The translations under genes were made by a program, and so were the position numbers. The notes beneath the pieces were generated by a model. The model was given only the letters and a program-made list of their open reading frames with translations, made no database searches and was not told the origin of the DNA. DNA of 26,411 bases from an uncultured Ellagibacter sp. (GTDB lineage Bacteria > Actinomycetota > Coriobacteriia > Coriobacteriales > Eggerthellaceae), in assembly GCF_934636505.1 (NCBI RefSeq), contig NZ_CAKUAL010000023.1:1-26411 (forward strand). The letters run 5' to 3'. Below, in pieces: positions 1 to 6,873 of this stretch. The first letter of the stretch is position 1. Each line of letters opens with the position of its first letter.

Positions 1-309
1 GTTGAGCCGGGCTTTTCCGGGCAGAGCTACATTGAAGGCAGCGAGGAGAAGGTTGCGGCCGTCGCCGAGATGGCGCGCGCGGTCGGCAACGATGCGCTCC
101 TGATCGAGGTCGACGGCGGCGTGTCCGAAGCAACGGTTGAGCGCCTCACCGCGGCTGGCGCCGACGTGCTCGTGTGCGGCAGCGCTGTGTTCGGGGCGCA
201 AGACCCTGCGGCCGCGCTTGCCGCTGTGAAGGAGAAGGGCGATGCCGCGCGCGTGGCGGCCATCGAGGATGCGCGGGCCGAGGAAGCCCTCGTCGAAGAG
301 GAGATGTAG
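1..309 (+). CDS. rpe: Ribulose-phosphate 3-epimerase, C-terminal part (5' end outside window)
   Basis: This is the C-terminal end of ribulose-phosphate 3-epimerase, which interconverts ribulose-5-phosphate and xylulose-5-phosphate in the cytoplasmic pentose phosphate pathway. The frame is open from base 1 and begins with VEPGFSGQ, the family's V-[NE]-PGFGGQ phosphate-binding loop. About 40 codons later comes the second signature EVDGGV, whose Asp is a catalytic/metal residue in the TIM barrel. CGSAVFG is the last conserved phosphate-binding turn. After it the protein ends in a short acidic tail (EEALVEEEM) longer than in many homologues. Only the last 102 residues are present. The next gene starts 3 nt after the stop, so the two are very probably co-transcribed. 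The family call is confident; the start and N-terminal half cannot be judged. Confidence 0.9.
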   Translation, partial: VEPGFSGQSYIEGSEEKVAAVAEMARAVGNDALLIEVDGGVSEATVERLTAAGADVLVCGSAVFGAQDPAAALAAVKEKGDAARVAAIEDARAEEALVEEEM

Positions 310-312
310 GCA

Positions 313-1524
313 ATGCCTGCCACGGTGAGTCCCGATTACGTGTATCTCGATTATGCCGCGACGGCGCCTTTGTGCGAAGAGGCGCTCGAGGCCATGAAGC
401 CCTATCTCACCTGCGGGCGCGACAACCTCGCCCTCAACATGAACGCGAACTCGCTCCATTCGCCCGGCCGTGCCGCCTTCGAGGCGCTCGAAGGCGCGCG
501 CAAGTTGATCGCTCACGACATCGGCGCGTCCCGCCCGAGCGAGGTCATCTTCACATCGGGTTCCACCGAATCCGACGACACGGTACTTTTGGGGGTTGCC
601 CCCGCGGCTGCCGAAGCGCGTCGCGTGGCCTCGGGCTCGTTCACGCCGCACGTCATCGTGTCGGACATCGAGCACGAGGCGGTGCTCATGCCCGCAAAGC
701 GCCTCGAGCAGCAGGGCTTTCGCGTGACGCGCCTGCGCCCCGACTCCCGAGGCTTTATCACCGCAGACGCGCTTGAAGAAGCGATCGACGCCGACACGGT
801 GCTCGTGTCCATTCAGGCCGCGAACTCCGAGCTCGGCAGCGTCGAACCGGTGCGCGAGCTTGCCGCCATCGCGCACGCCCACGGCGCGCTCTTCCACGTC
901 GACGCGACCCAAGCTTTGGGGAAGATGCCTCTTGACGTGCGCGAATGGGATGTCGACGCCGCATCGTTCTCCGCGCACAAAGTGGGCGGCCCGAAGGGCA
1001 TCGGCGCGCTGTACGTGAAGGCTCGCACCCCGCTTTCGGCATTCCAACTCGGCGGTGGGCAGGAGTCGGGCCGGCGCTCCGGCACGCAAAACGTCATGGG
1101 CGCAGCCGGTTTCGCCGCCGCTTGCCGCGCGGTCTGCGCGATGGAGCCTGAGGAATCCGCCCGCCTTCGCGAGTTACGCGATGAGCTCTACGAGAAGCTT
1201 TCCCTGGTGCCGGGCGTGCGCCCGACGGTCGACGTCCCGCGATGTTCGGCGGACTTCCTGCCGAACATCGTGCACGTGATCGTGAGCGACCTTGAAAGCG
1301 AGACGCTTATCCTGCGCCTCGACATGAAGGGTTTCGGCGTATCGGGTGGGTCGGCCTGCTCGTCGCATTCGCTCGAGCCGAGCCACGTGCTGCGCTCCAT
1401 CGGCGTGGAGGGCGACGACGCCTACGGTGCGCTGCGCATTTCGATGGGGCGCTACACCACCGCCGAAGATATCGATAGGTTCCTCATCGCTTTCGACGAG
1501 GCCCTCAACTGGAATCGAGGCTAG
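313..1524 (+). CDS. Cysteine desulfurase (NifS/IscS-type, class V aminotransferase fold)
   Basis: A 403-residue PLP enzyme that takes sulfur from cysteine to give alanine and a protein persulfide, feeding Fe-S cluster or tRNA thiolation pathways. Landmarks seen: N-terminal YLDYAATAP; His121 in the IEHEAV motif (cofactor stacking); HVDATQ with Asp197; the PLP lysine Lys223 in FSAHKVGGPKG; RSGTQN near 256; and catalytic Cys349 in the loop SGGSACSSHSLEPSHVL. The loop has the group I (NifS/IscS) layout rather than the SufS layout. The ATG at 313 sits just after the rpe stop, with GAGGAG inside the rpe end serving as ribosome-binding site. No IscU, SufU or MnmA gene is adjacent, so the acceptor is unknown and I give no symbol. 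The downstream PHP gene begins almost immediately, suggesting one operon. Confidence 0.93.
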   Translation: MPATVSPDYVYLDYAATAPLCEEALEAMKPYLTCGRDNLALNMNANSLHSPGRAAFEALEGARKLIAHDIGASRPSEVIFTSGSTESDDTVLLGVAPAAAEARRVASGSFTPHVIVSDIEHEAVLMPAKRLEQQGFRVTRLRPDSRGFITADALEEAIDADTVLVSIQAANSELGSVEPVRELAAIAHAHGALFHVDATQALGKMPLDVREWDVDAASFSAHKVGGPKGIGALYVKARTPLSAFQLGGGQESGRRSGTQNVMGAAGFAAACRAVCAMEPEESARLRELRDELYEKLSLVPGVRPTVDVPRCSADFLPNIVHVIVSDLESETLILRLDMKGFGVSGGSACSSHSLEPSHVLRSIGVEGDDAYGALRISMGRYTTAEDIDRFLIAFDEALNWNRG

Positions 1525-1525
1525 C

Positions 1526-2347
1526 GTGCCTGCGATGCCGCTTGTGAACACTCACTCCCACACGGCGCTCTGCGGCCACGGCGAGGGCGCGGTGGCCGAG
1601 CTTGTCGCCGCAGCCGACGCGGCGGGGATCGAGGTGCTCGCTGTAACGGAGCACTTCCCGCTTTCGGGCGCGTTCGACCCGCGCGGGGACGAGGCCATGC
1701 CCCGTGAGTCCGTCGCGGGCTATCTCGCCGACATCGACCGCGCCCGCACAGAGCATCCGCACATGACCATCCTCTCGGGATGCGAGATGGACTGGCTCGG
1801 CGCGGCGGAGGACCGTACGTCTGCCGAGCGCGACACCTCGCGCTTCGACGTGGTGCTGGGGTCGGTGCACTTCCTCGGCACCTGGGGCATCGATAACGAG
1901 GACATCGAGGGCCCCTGGCTTGAACCGGGCGCGCCCGACCGCATCTGGCGCCAGTACGTGGACGAATGGTGCGCAATGGCCGCCTCGCCCGACCGTTTCG
2001 ATGTTCTTTCTCATCCTGACCTGCCGAAAAAGCTCGGGCACTTCCCAACCTACCCCTTGGAGCCCCTGTATGCGCGCATGGCCGAGGCGGCGCGCGCGGG
2101 CGGGCGCATGGTAGAGGTGAACACGGCAGGCGCCGTGAAACGCTGCGCCGAGATGTACCCGACGCTCAAGCTGCTTTCCGCGTTTTGCCGCGCGGGCGTG
2201 CCTTGCACGGTGGGCACCGACGCGCACAAGCCGGCCGACGTCGCCTTCGGTATCCGTGAGGCATACGAGCTCATGGCGCGCGCAGGTTATGATTGCGTGA
2301 CGATTCCCCTGGCGCATGGCGAGCGGCGGGAGCTGCCGATACAATAG
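1526..2347 (+). CDS. PHP-domain phosphoesterase, histidinol-phosphatase (HisK) type
   Basis: A PHP-superfamily metal-dependent phosphoesterase of about 273 residues, most similar in layout to HisK-type histidinol-phosphatases, which dephosphorylate histidinol phosphate in histidine synthesis. Metal-ligand motifs appear in the expected order: NTHSHT near residue 10, VTEHFP near 40, GCEMDW, GSVHFLG, LSHPDLPKK, and C-terminal TDAHKP. Start choice: the frame is open further upstream inside the desulfurase gene, but that part is out of character. GTG at 1526 lies one base after the preceding stop, with GGAATCGAGG upstream. ATG at 1535 (MPLVNTHSHT) is a close alternative. No other his genes are visible, so the substrate is uncertain; other PHP phosphatases share these motifs. 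A TACAAT hexamer at 2340-2345 overlaps the stop and could be a -10 for the next gene, but it has no convincing -35. Confidence 0.8.
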   Translation: MPAMPLVNTHSHTALCGHGEGAVAELVAAADAAGIEVLAVTEHFPLSGAFDPRGDEAMPRESVAGYLADIDRARTEHPHMTILSGCEMDWLGAAEDRTSAERDTSRFDVVLGSVHFLGTWGIDNEDIEGPWLEPGAPDRIWRQYVDEWCAMAASPDRFDVLSHPDLPKKLGHFPTYPLEPLYARMAEAARAGGRMVEVNTAGAVKRCAEMYPTLKLLSAFCRAGVPCTVGTDAHKPADVAFGIREAYELMARAGYDCVTIPLAHGERRELPIQ

Positions 2348-2389
2348 AGGGCATGAAACCTCATTCGAACGCATAAGGAGGATGTGAAC

Positions 2390-3280
2390 ATGGCTTCTGC
2401 AAAACCTGAAACGGGACTGAGCAAACGCGCATCCGGGCCCCTGTCTAAGAAGGAGAGGACCTTAAGCGTAGGCGCCTTGGAGGCGGCGCTGTTCAGGGCT
2501 TTCCCGAAAGAAGATGTTGAAGACTGGGATCGGGCGGGCCTTACGGTGGGCGATCCGTCGCGCCAGGTCACGCGCGTGGCGGTGGCGCTCGACCCTACGG
2601 TTGCAGCAATACACGAGGCGGCGTCGCGCGGCGCGAACGTGCTTGTGACGCACCATCCCGCCTTCCTCGACCCGCCGAGCGAGTTCAAGCCCGGCGCGTC
2701 TGCGGCGGTGTCCTCGGGCGCGGTGGTGTGGGCCGCCATCGAGTCGGGCGTCGCGGTGATGTCGTTTCACACCGGCCTCGACGCGAGCCCGCTTGCGGCG
2801 CGCATGCTTCCCAACATGCTTTCGCTCGACTGGTCCGGGCGCGTCCTCGTGCCGTGCCCCTCAGGCCCCGATCGCGGATACGGCCAGCTGTGCTCGGTGC
2901 GCAAAGGCGATGCGCCGATGACGCTCGAAAAGCTCGCCGCGCGCTGTACCTCGGTGTTTGCGCAGGTCCCGCGCGTGTGGGGTGATTTCGACCGCGAGAT
3001 TAAGAGCGTTGTCACCTATACGGGCTCGTGCGGCAGCATCGTCGCCGCGTGCCTGCGCGAGCATGTTGACTGCCTCATCTGCGGCGAGGTGAAATACCAC
3101 GCGGCGCTCGATGCGTCTGCAGTGGGGCTCGCCATCATCGACATGGGCCACGACACGACCGAGCTGCCCTTTACCGGTGTTCTGGCGGATGCGGTGGCGG
3201 CAGCGGGCGTTTCCGTAGATTGCATCGAGGTGATCGACCAGAGCGGCAATTGGTCTCATCCGGAATCGACCAGGTTGTAG
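2390..3280 (+). CDS. Nif3-like dinuclear metal centre protein (DUF34/YbgI/YqfO family)
   Basis: A 296-residue member of the Nif3/DUF34 family, toroidal hexamers with a two-metal site. They are often annotated as GTP cyclohydrolase 1 type 2, but their physiological role is unsettled. The metal-site motifs are all present: VTHHPAF (His88, His89), FHTGLD (His127, Asp131), and C-terminal GHDTTELP (His254, Glu258). GEVKYHAA is also typical. Length matches the short form (E. coli YbgI-like) without the central PII-like insert of Bacillus YqfO, but there is an extra basic N-terminus of about 25 residues before the usual start. ATG 2390 is chosen because AAGGAGG at 2375-2381 is 8 nt upstream; the in-frame GTG at 2384 is too close to it. 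Nif3 genes commonly sit directly before the zinc-ribbon gene that follows here. Confidence 0.92.
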   Translation: MASAKPETGLSKRASGPLSKKERTLSVGALEAALFRAFPKEDVEDWDRAGLTVGDPSRQVTRVAVALDPTVAAIHEAASRGANVLVTHHPAFLDPPSEFKPGASAAVSSGAVVWAAIESGVAVMSFHTGLDASPLAARMLPNMLSLDWSGRVLVPCPSGPDRGYGQLCSVRKGDAPMTLEKLAARCTSVFAQVPRVWGDFDREIKSVVTYTGSCGSIVAACLREHVDCLICGEVKYHAALDASAVGLAIIDMGHDTTELPFTGVLADAVAAAGVSVDCIEVIDQSGNWSHPESTRL

Positions 3281-3331
3281 AATAGCGGACGTAAAACGAA
3301 GGAACACAAGGGAAGCGCGAGGTAACAACGC

Positions 3332-4054
3332 ATGCAGGTCAAAGACGAAGACATTTCCACGCTCATCGAGTTGCAGCACAACGACATGGAGCTTCTTCGC
3401 GTCCAGAAGGCCATCGCCGATCTTCCGCAGCGAAAGACGATCGTCGCTGCGCGCAAGAAGATCAAGGCCATCGAGGAGAAGCAGGAAACGGTGGGGAAGC
3501 TTCGCGCGAAGGCAGAGGAGAAGCTTGCCGGCATCTCCGAAGAGGACGGCAAGCTGGCCGCCAAGCAGGAAGAGGCGCAGAAGGCGGTCGATTCGGCGTC
3601 TGGCTATCGCGATGTCGAGGCGCATACGCGCGAGATGGACGGCTACGCGAAGCGCCGCGCCACGCTTGAGGAGGACCTCGCCGCCGTCGATGCCGAGTTG
3701 GATAAGATTTCTGCAGTTGAAAAGCAAATCTCTATGGCGCTTGCCCAGCTTCGGGAAACGGAGTCGGCGGCAACCGCCGAGTTCCAGTCGCAGGGTGGCG
3801 AGCTGAAAAAGCAAGAGGCCGACCTTGCCGCGTCACACGATCGGGTCGCGGCGAATCTGCCCGCCGACCTCAAGGCTCGCTACGACCGTGCGGCAAAGCA
3901 CTGCGGGGGAGTGGCAGTTGCCCTTCTTCGCGACAATGCCTGCGGCGCCTGTCGCGCCCCGATCGAGGAAGGCCACCTGATCGACCTGAAGGCGCATGCG
4001 CCGCTTGGTGAGTGCCCCAACTGCAAGCGTCTGCTGATCGTGCTACCGTCGTAG
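3332..4054 (+). CDS. Coiled-coil protein with C-terminal C4 zinc ribbon (zf-RING_7/DUF164 family)
   Basis: A 240-residue protein with two parts. Residues about 10-175 are almost entirely charged, alanine-rich heptad-like helix, predicted as a long antiparallel coiled coil. Residues about 195-235 form a zinc ribbon with CGAC (Cys204, Cys207) and CPNC (Cys228, Cys231). This is the architecture of the family known from Chlamydia CT398 and Helicobacter HP0958, for which structural or adaptor roles, including RNA- or sigma-54-linked ones, have been proposed; none can be assumed here. It follows the Nif3 gene by 51 nt, a pairing seen in many bacteria. The ATG at 3332 follows a purine-rich stretch (GGGAAGCGCGAGG). 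It is the last gene of this plus-strand block; two hairpins follow. Confidence 0.88.
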   Translation: MQVKDEDISTLIELQHNDMELLRVQKAIADLPQRKTIVAARKKIKAIEEKQETVGKLRAKAEEKLAGISEEDGKLAAKQEEAQKAVDSASGYRDVEAHTREMDGYAKRRATLEEDLAAVDAELDKISAVEKQISMALAQLRETESAATAEFQSQGGELKKQEADLAASHDRVAANLPADLKARYDRAAKHCGGVAVALLRDNACGACRAPIEEGHLIDLKAHAPLGECPNCKRLLIVLPS

Positions 4055-4066
4055 AAACGCTTTTCC

Positions 4067-4104
4067 AAGCCCCCTCTTTCCTCACGCAAGGAAAGAGGGG
4101 GCTT
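4067..4104 (+). terminator. Perfect 16-bp hairpin after the zinc-ribbon gene
   Basis: Arms 4067-4082 and 4089-4104 are perfectly complementary over 16 bp around a 6-nt loop (CACGCA). It lies 12 nt after the stop of the zinc-ribbon gene. The downstream bases (CGTGTTCTCG) are only moderately T-rich, so it may be a weak intrinsic terminator or a 3'-end stabilising hairpin, backed up by the next hairpin. Confidence 0.75.
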
Positions 4105-4131
4105 CGTGTTCTCGTGCTATCCCCCAAACCC

Positions 4132-4156
4132 AAAAAAGCCCGCGGATGCGGGCTTT
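4132..4156 (-). terminator. Intrinsic terminator for rpmB (bidirectional)
   Basis: Arms 4135-4143 (AAAGCCCGC) and 4148-4156 (GCGGGCTTT) pair around the loop GGAT. Read on the minus strand the stem runs into a T tract (4137-4132), the ideal layout for ending rpmB transcripts, whose stop lies about 70 nt upstream. Read on the plus strand it is followed by GCTTTT, so it could also end transcripts that pass the preceding hairpin. Confidence 0.85.
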
Positions 4157-4228
4157 GCTTTTGGTGCCAGATGGCAGTGCGGTCAATCGCGACGAGGGCA
4201 GAACCCACTGCGCGATTGAAGTGCGCTT

Positions 4229-4420
4229 TTACGCGCGCTCGACCTTGCCGGCCTTCATGCAGCTGGTGCAGACGTTCGCCTTGCGGACGCGGCCCTTCTC
4301 GTCGCGGATGGTGACCTTCTGGATGTTAGGACGGAACATGCGGTTGGTCACTCGATGGGAGTGGCTCACGCTACGACCGAAAGACGGTGCCTTGCCGCAA
4401 ACTTCGCAAATCTTCGACAT
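4229..4420 (-). CDS. rpmB: 50S ribosomal protein L28, zinc-binding form
   Basis: A 63-residue L28 protein of the large ribosomal subunit. It opens MSKICEVCGK, continues with the basic core NRMFRPNIQKV, and ends with CTSCMKAGKVERA. Both CxxC pairs (CEVC and CTSC) are kept, so this is the zinc-coordinating C+ version rather than a zinc-independent paralogue. The start is set at the ATG at 4420-4418: GGAG lies about 9 nt upstream on the minus strand, whereas an in-frame TTG three codons earlier has no suitable spacing. The gene is monocistronic, divergent from Gls24/fakA, with its own promoter (4479-4508) and terminator (4132-4156). rpmB next to the Gls24/DAK2 gene pair is a widespread order. 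Confidence 0.97.
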   Translation of the reverse strand: MSKICEVCGKAPSFGRSVSHSHRVTNRMFRPNIQKVTIRDEKGRVRKANVCTSCMKAGKVERA

Positions 4421-4478
4421 AATTCTCAACTCCGTGTACGTGCCGGTTAAAAACCGTTGATGACAAAAAAGCCTAACT

Positions 4479-4508
4479 ACTATATCACAAACAGACAGCT
4501 CGTTTCAA
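4479..4508 (-). promoter_or_regulatory. Promoter of rpmB
   Basis: On the minus strand TTGAAA (4508-4503) and TATAGT (4484-4479) are spaced by 18 bp, close to the housekeeping sigma consensus. The predicted start near 4472 would give a leader of about 50 nt ahead of the rpmB ATG. Confidence 0.7.
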
Positions 4509-4573
4509 GGACTTTTCGTGTGTAATAGCGGCCGCTGGGTTCTGGCAGCTATCGTGGGCGCTTTTCCTTGCGC

Positions 4574-4579
4574 TATACT
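4574..4579 (+). promoter_or_regulatory. -10 element of the Gls24-fakA promoter
   Basis: TATACT matches the -10 consensus at five of six positions, and TG lies just upstream (TTGCGCTATACT). No good -35 is seen at 16-18 bp. The leader between here and the ATG at 4640 contains a 7-bp inverted repeat (4596-4602 with 4616-4622) right before the ribosome-binding site AAAGGAG. Confidence 0.55.
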
Positions 4580-4639
4580 GCCTTTTTGGATGATTACGCG
4601 CGGGCGATTAGGCTTCGCGCGTGTTGCGAAAGGAGCATC

Positions 4640-4987
4640 ATGAGCACAACGATTCCTGGCAACCTGCATGTTGCCAACGACGTTCTGGCCGACATGGTCG
4701 GCAACGCGGCTCTCGAATGCTACGGCGTCGTCGGCATGGCGGCTCCGAACGCCGTCGACGGCATCGCGAAGATCCTGCCCGCCTCGCGCCTACGCCGCGG
4801 CGTGGTTGTTTCGAGCACTGACGCCGGGGTCCACGTCGAGCTTTACGTCGTCATCGAGTACGGCACGAACATCAGCGCCGTTTCCCAGAACCTCGTCGAC
4901 CAGGTCACGTTCGCGCTCAAGGAGTACGCGCGCGTCCCGCTCGACGGCGTCGAGGTCCACGTGCAAGGCGTGAAGGTCCGCAAATAG
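4640..4987 (+). CDS. Asp23/Gls24 family envelope stress protein (YloU-like)
   Basis: A 115-residue Asp23/Gls24-family protein. Members form filaments or membrane-associated structures and are linked to envelope stress in Gram-positives, but no enzymatic reaction is known. The sequence shows the family pattern: an N-terminal VANDVLADMVGNAALECYGVVGM segment, a central strand pair ending in HVELYVVIEYGTNI, and the closing VEVHVQGVKV strand. The frame stays open upstream, but ATG 4640 follows AAAGGAG at ideal spacing and gives the usual family length. The DAK2/fakA gene follows 65 nt later, the same yloU-yloV order as in Bacillus. This conserved pairing suggests a shared envelope or lipid role, which is inference. 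Confidence 0.9.
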   Translation: MSTTIPGNLHVANDVLADMVGNAALECYGVVGMAAPNAVDGIAKILPASRLRRGVVVSSTDAGVHVELYVVIEYGTNISAVSQNLVDQVTFALKEYARVPLDGVEVHVQGVKVRK

Positions 4988-5003
4988 CATCGTTTCTGCG
5001 GGT

Positions 5004-5022
5004 GCGCGCCGCATCGGCGTGC
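5004..5022 (+). other. 8-bp hairpin in the Gls24-fakA spacer
   Basis: Arms 5004-5011 and 5015-5022 pair over 8 bp (one G-T wobble) around the loop CAT, between the Gls24 stop and the fakA ribosome-binding site (AAGGAG, 5036-5041). There is no T tract, so it is not a terminator. It may tune the stability of the two halves of the transcript. Confidence 0.5.
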
Positions 5023-5052
5023 GGGCCTGCTTGTTAAGGAGATCGTTCCACT

Positions 5053-6687
5053 ATGTCACAAACCTATACCGGATCAGACGTCCTTGCCGCCATTGCTTCG
5101 GCATCTGCTCAGCTCAGCGAGCGCAAGGAAGAGATCAATCGCCTGAACGTGTTTCCCGTTCCCGATGGTGACACCGGCACGAACATGTCGCTCACGCTGA
5201 AGTCGGTCGTCGACAACATCGCGAAGCTTCCCGCGAACGCGGGCGTAGCCGAGGTCCGTCGCGCCATCACCACGGGTGCCCTCATGGGCGCGCGCGGGAA
5301 CTCCGGCGTCATCACCTCGCAGATTCTCCGCGGTTTGTGCGAGGGCTGTGCGGAGGCCGAGGAGGTTTCCACCGCGACGATCGATGCGGCGTTCGCCCGC
5401 GCGGTCGAGGTCGCTTTCCAGGCGGTGCGCAAGCCGGTCGAGGGCACGATCCTCACGGTGGTGAAGGACATGGCCGCCGCTGCCAAGCACGCGCGCAAGA
5501 AGAAGCTCTCCGTCGACGAGGCGCTCGAGTCCATCGTCGAGGAAGGCTACGCTTCGGTGAAGCGTACGCCCGACCTGCTCCCGGTGCTCAAGGAGAACGG
5601 CGTGGTCGATGCCGGCGGCTTCGGCCTGGCCATCCTGGCTGACGCGTTCACCGCAGCGCTGCTCGGCAAGTCCGGCCCCCTTGGCGACGAGCTCGCTCTT
5701 GCCCGTGCCGGCGCGGCTCCGAAGGTCGCGATCGAGCAGATCAACGACTGGGAGGGCTCCAAGTACACCTACTGCAACGAGTTCCTCGTCGATTCCGACG
5801 TGCTCGACAAGGACGAGGCGCTCGACTTCCTGTCCACGATGGGCGACTGCGAGCTGTGCGTTGGCGAGAAACCCAAGTTCAAGGTGCACGTTCACTCCAA
5901 CACGCCCGACAAAGTGCTCCATTACTTCTTGGAGCGCGGCCAAATCTCGGAAGTCTTCATCCACAACATGAAGCTTCAGAGCGTCGAGCGCAACGAGAAG
6001 CTTGCGGCAGAGGAACGCTCTGAGCACAAGCCGCTCGGGTTCGTGGCGGTCGCCGCCGGCTCGGGCATGGCGAAGATTCTCGAGAGCCTCGGCGTCGACG
6101 TCGTGGTGTCGGGCGGGCAGACCATGAACCCCTCGACGAAGGATTTGCTCGACGCCGTTGAGCGCGTGAACGCCGACGCAGTCATCATCCTGCCGAACAA
6201 CTCCAACATCATCATGGCCGCCCAAAGCGCGGCGGGGCTGTCCGAGGTTCCCTGCGCCGTCGTTCCCACGAAGAGCGTGCCTCAGGCGTTCTCGGCGCTG
6301 TTCAGCGCCGACGAGACCGCGTCGCTCGAGGATAACGTCGAGAACATGACGAGCGCGTTCGCCGACACGAAGACCGGCGAGGTCACCACGGCGATCAAGG
6401 ACTCCAAGGACGCGCATGACAACCCCATCCACAACGGCGATGTCATCGGTATCGCCGACGGTTCGATCGAGGCTGTCGGCTCGAGCGTGGAGGATGTCGT
6501 GATGTCGCTGCTCGATACTATGGAGGCCGAAGATGCCGACACGTTGACGCTGCTTGCGGGCGAGGACTTCTCGGACGAGCAGCTGGATGCTTTGGTGGAG
6601 CGCATCGAGTCGCGCTTCGACGAACTGGAAGTCGACGCGCACCGCGGCGAGCAGCCGCTCTACCCGATCGTGTTCTCCGTGGAGTAG
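5053..6687 (+). CDS. fakA: Fatty acid kinase catalytic subunit FakA (DAK2/DegV-like, YloV)
   Basis: A 544-residue DAK2-domain protein equivalent to FakA, the ATP-binding subunit that phosphorylates fatty acids carried by FakB to give acyl-phosphates for PlsX/PlsY phospholipid synthesis. The N-terminal DhaL-like domain (about 1-205) has the Mg/ATP motif NVFPVPDGDTGTN (Asp38, Asp40), GARGNSGVI near 79-87 and GVVDAGGFG near 183. The middle domain carries KVHVHSNTP, with His279 and His281 matching the essential His pair described in Staphylococcus FakA. The C-terminal part (about 330-544) is the DegV-like FakB-interacting region, starting GFVAVAAGSGM. Length is typical. AAGGAG at 5036-5041 precedes the ATG by 11 nt. 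No FakB (DegV) gene is in the window. plsX, the next enzyme in the pathway, lies about 5 kb downstream. Confidence 0.93.
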   Translation: MSQTYTGSDVLAAIASASAQLSERKEEINRLNVFPVPDGDTGTNMSLTLKSVVDNIAKLPANAGVAEVRRAITTGALMGARGNSGVITSQILRGLCEGCAEAEEVSTATIDAAFARAVEVAFQAVRKPVEGTILTVVKDMAAAAKHARKKKLSVDEALESIVEEGYASVKRTPDLLPVLKENGVVDAGGFGLAILADAFTAALLGKSGPLGDELALARAGAAPKVAIEQINDWEGSKYTYCNEFLVDSDVLDKDEALDFLSTMGDCELCVGEKPKFKVHVHSNTPDKVLHYFLERGQISEVFIHNMKLQSVERNEKLAAEERSEHKPLGFVAVAAGSGMAKILESLGVDVVVSGGQTMNPSTKDLLDAVERVNADAVIILPNNSNIIMAAQSAAGLSEVPCAVVPTKSVPQAFSALFSADETASLEDNVENMTSAFADTKTGEVTTAIKDSKDAHDNPIHNGDVIGIADGSIEAVGSSVEDVVMSLLDTMEAEDADTLTLLAGEDFSDEQLDALVERIESRFDELEVDAHRGEQPLYPIVFSVE

Positions 6688-6713
6688 GCTGGCTTTTTCA
6701 ACTCAATCGGATA

Positions 6714-6819
6714 GCGTCCGGCGGAGCATCGTCGTGCTCAGACAGTCCTGCTTTGGCGAACAGCCCACTGGGCTGTTCGCGTCGTGCGGAACTGCGCGCG
6801 ACGACGCCCCGCCGGACGC
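6714..6819 (+). ncRNA. Candidate structured RNA or attenuator in the recG leader
   Basis: A 106-nt block in the fakA-recG gap is almost wholly self-complementary. An 11-bp perfect stem (6714-6724 with 6809-6819) encloses three hairpins: 6724-6739 (5-6 bp), 6756-6780 (11 bp perfect, 3-nt loop) and 6781-6805 (5 bp plus 3 more across a bulge). The 8-mer CGTCGTGC occurs at 6730-6737 and again at 6780-6787, and six bases of either copy can pair with ACGACG at 6801-6806, so two folds exclude each other. The closing arm is followed by GACATTTTCG. A further 7-bp hairpin (6839-6845 with 6852-6858) lies just before the recG ribosome-binding site. I match no known riboswitch; it could be a cis-regulator, an attenuator or a REP/MITE-like unit. 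The pairings are seen; any function is inference. Confidence 0.5.
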
Positions 6820-6873
6820 GACATTTTCGACGTTGAAGTGGAAGCTGGTCGGCTTCCATTGTGAAAGGAAATT

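Noticed and set aside
3250..3283. Promoter for the zinc-ribbon gene (TTGGTC ... TAGAAT)
   Set aside because: The spacer is 22 bp, too long for a housekeeping promoter, and the gene fits the upstream operon.
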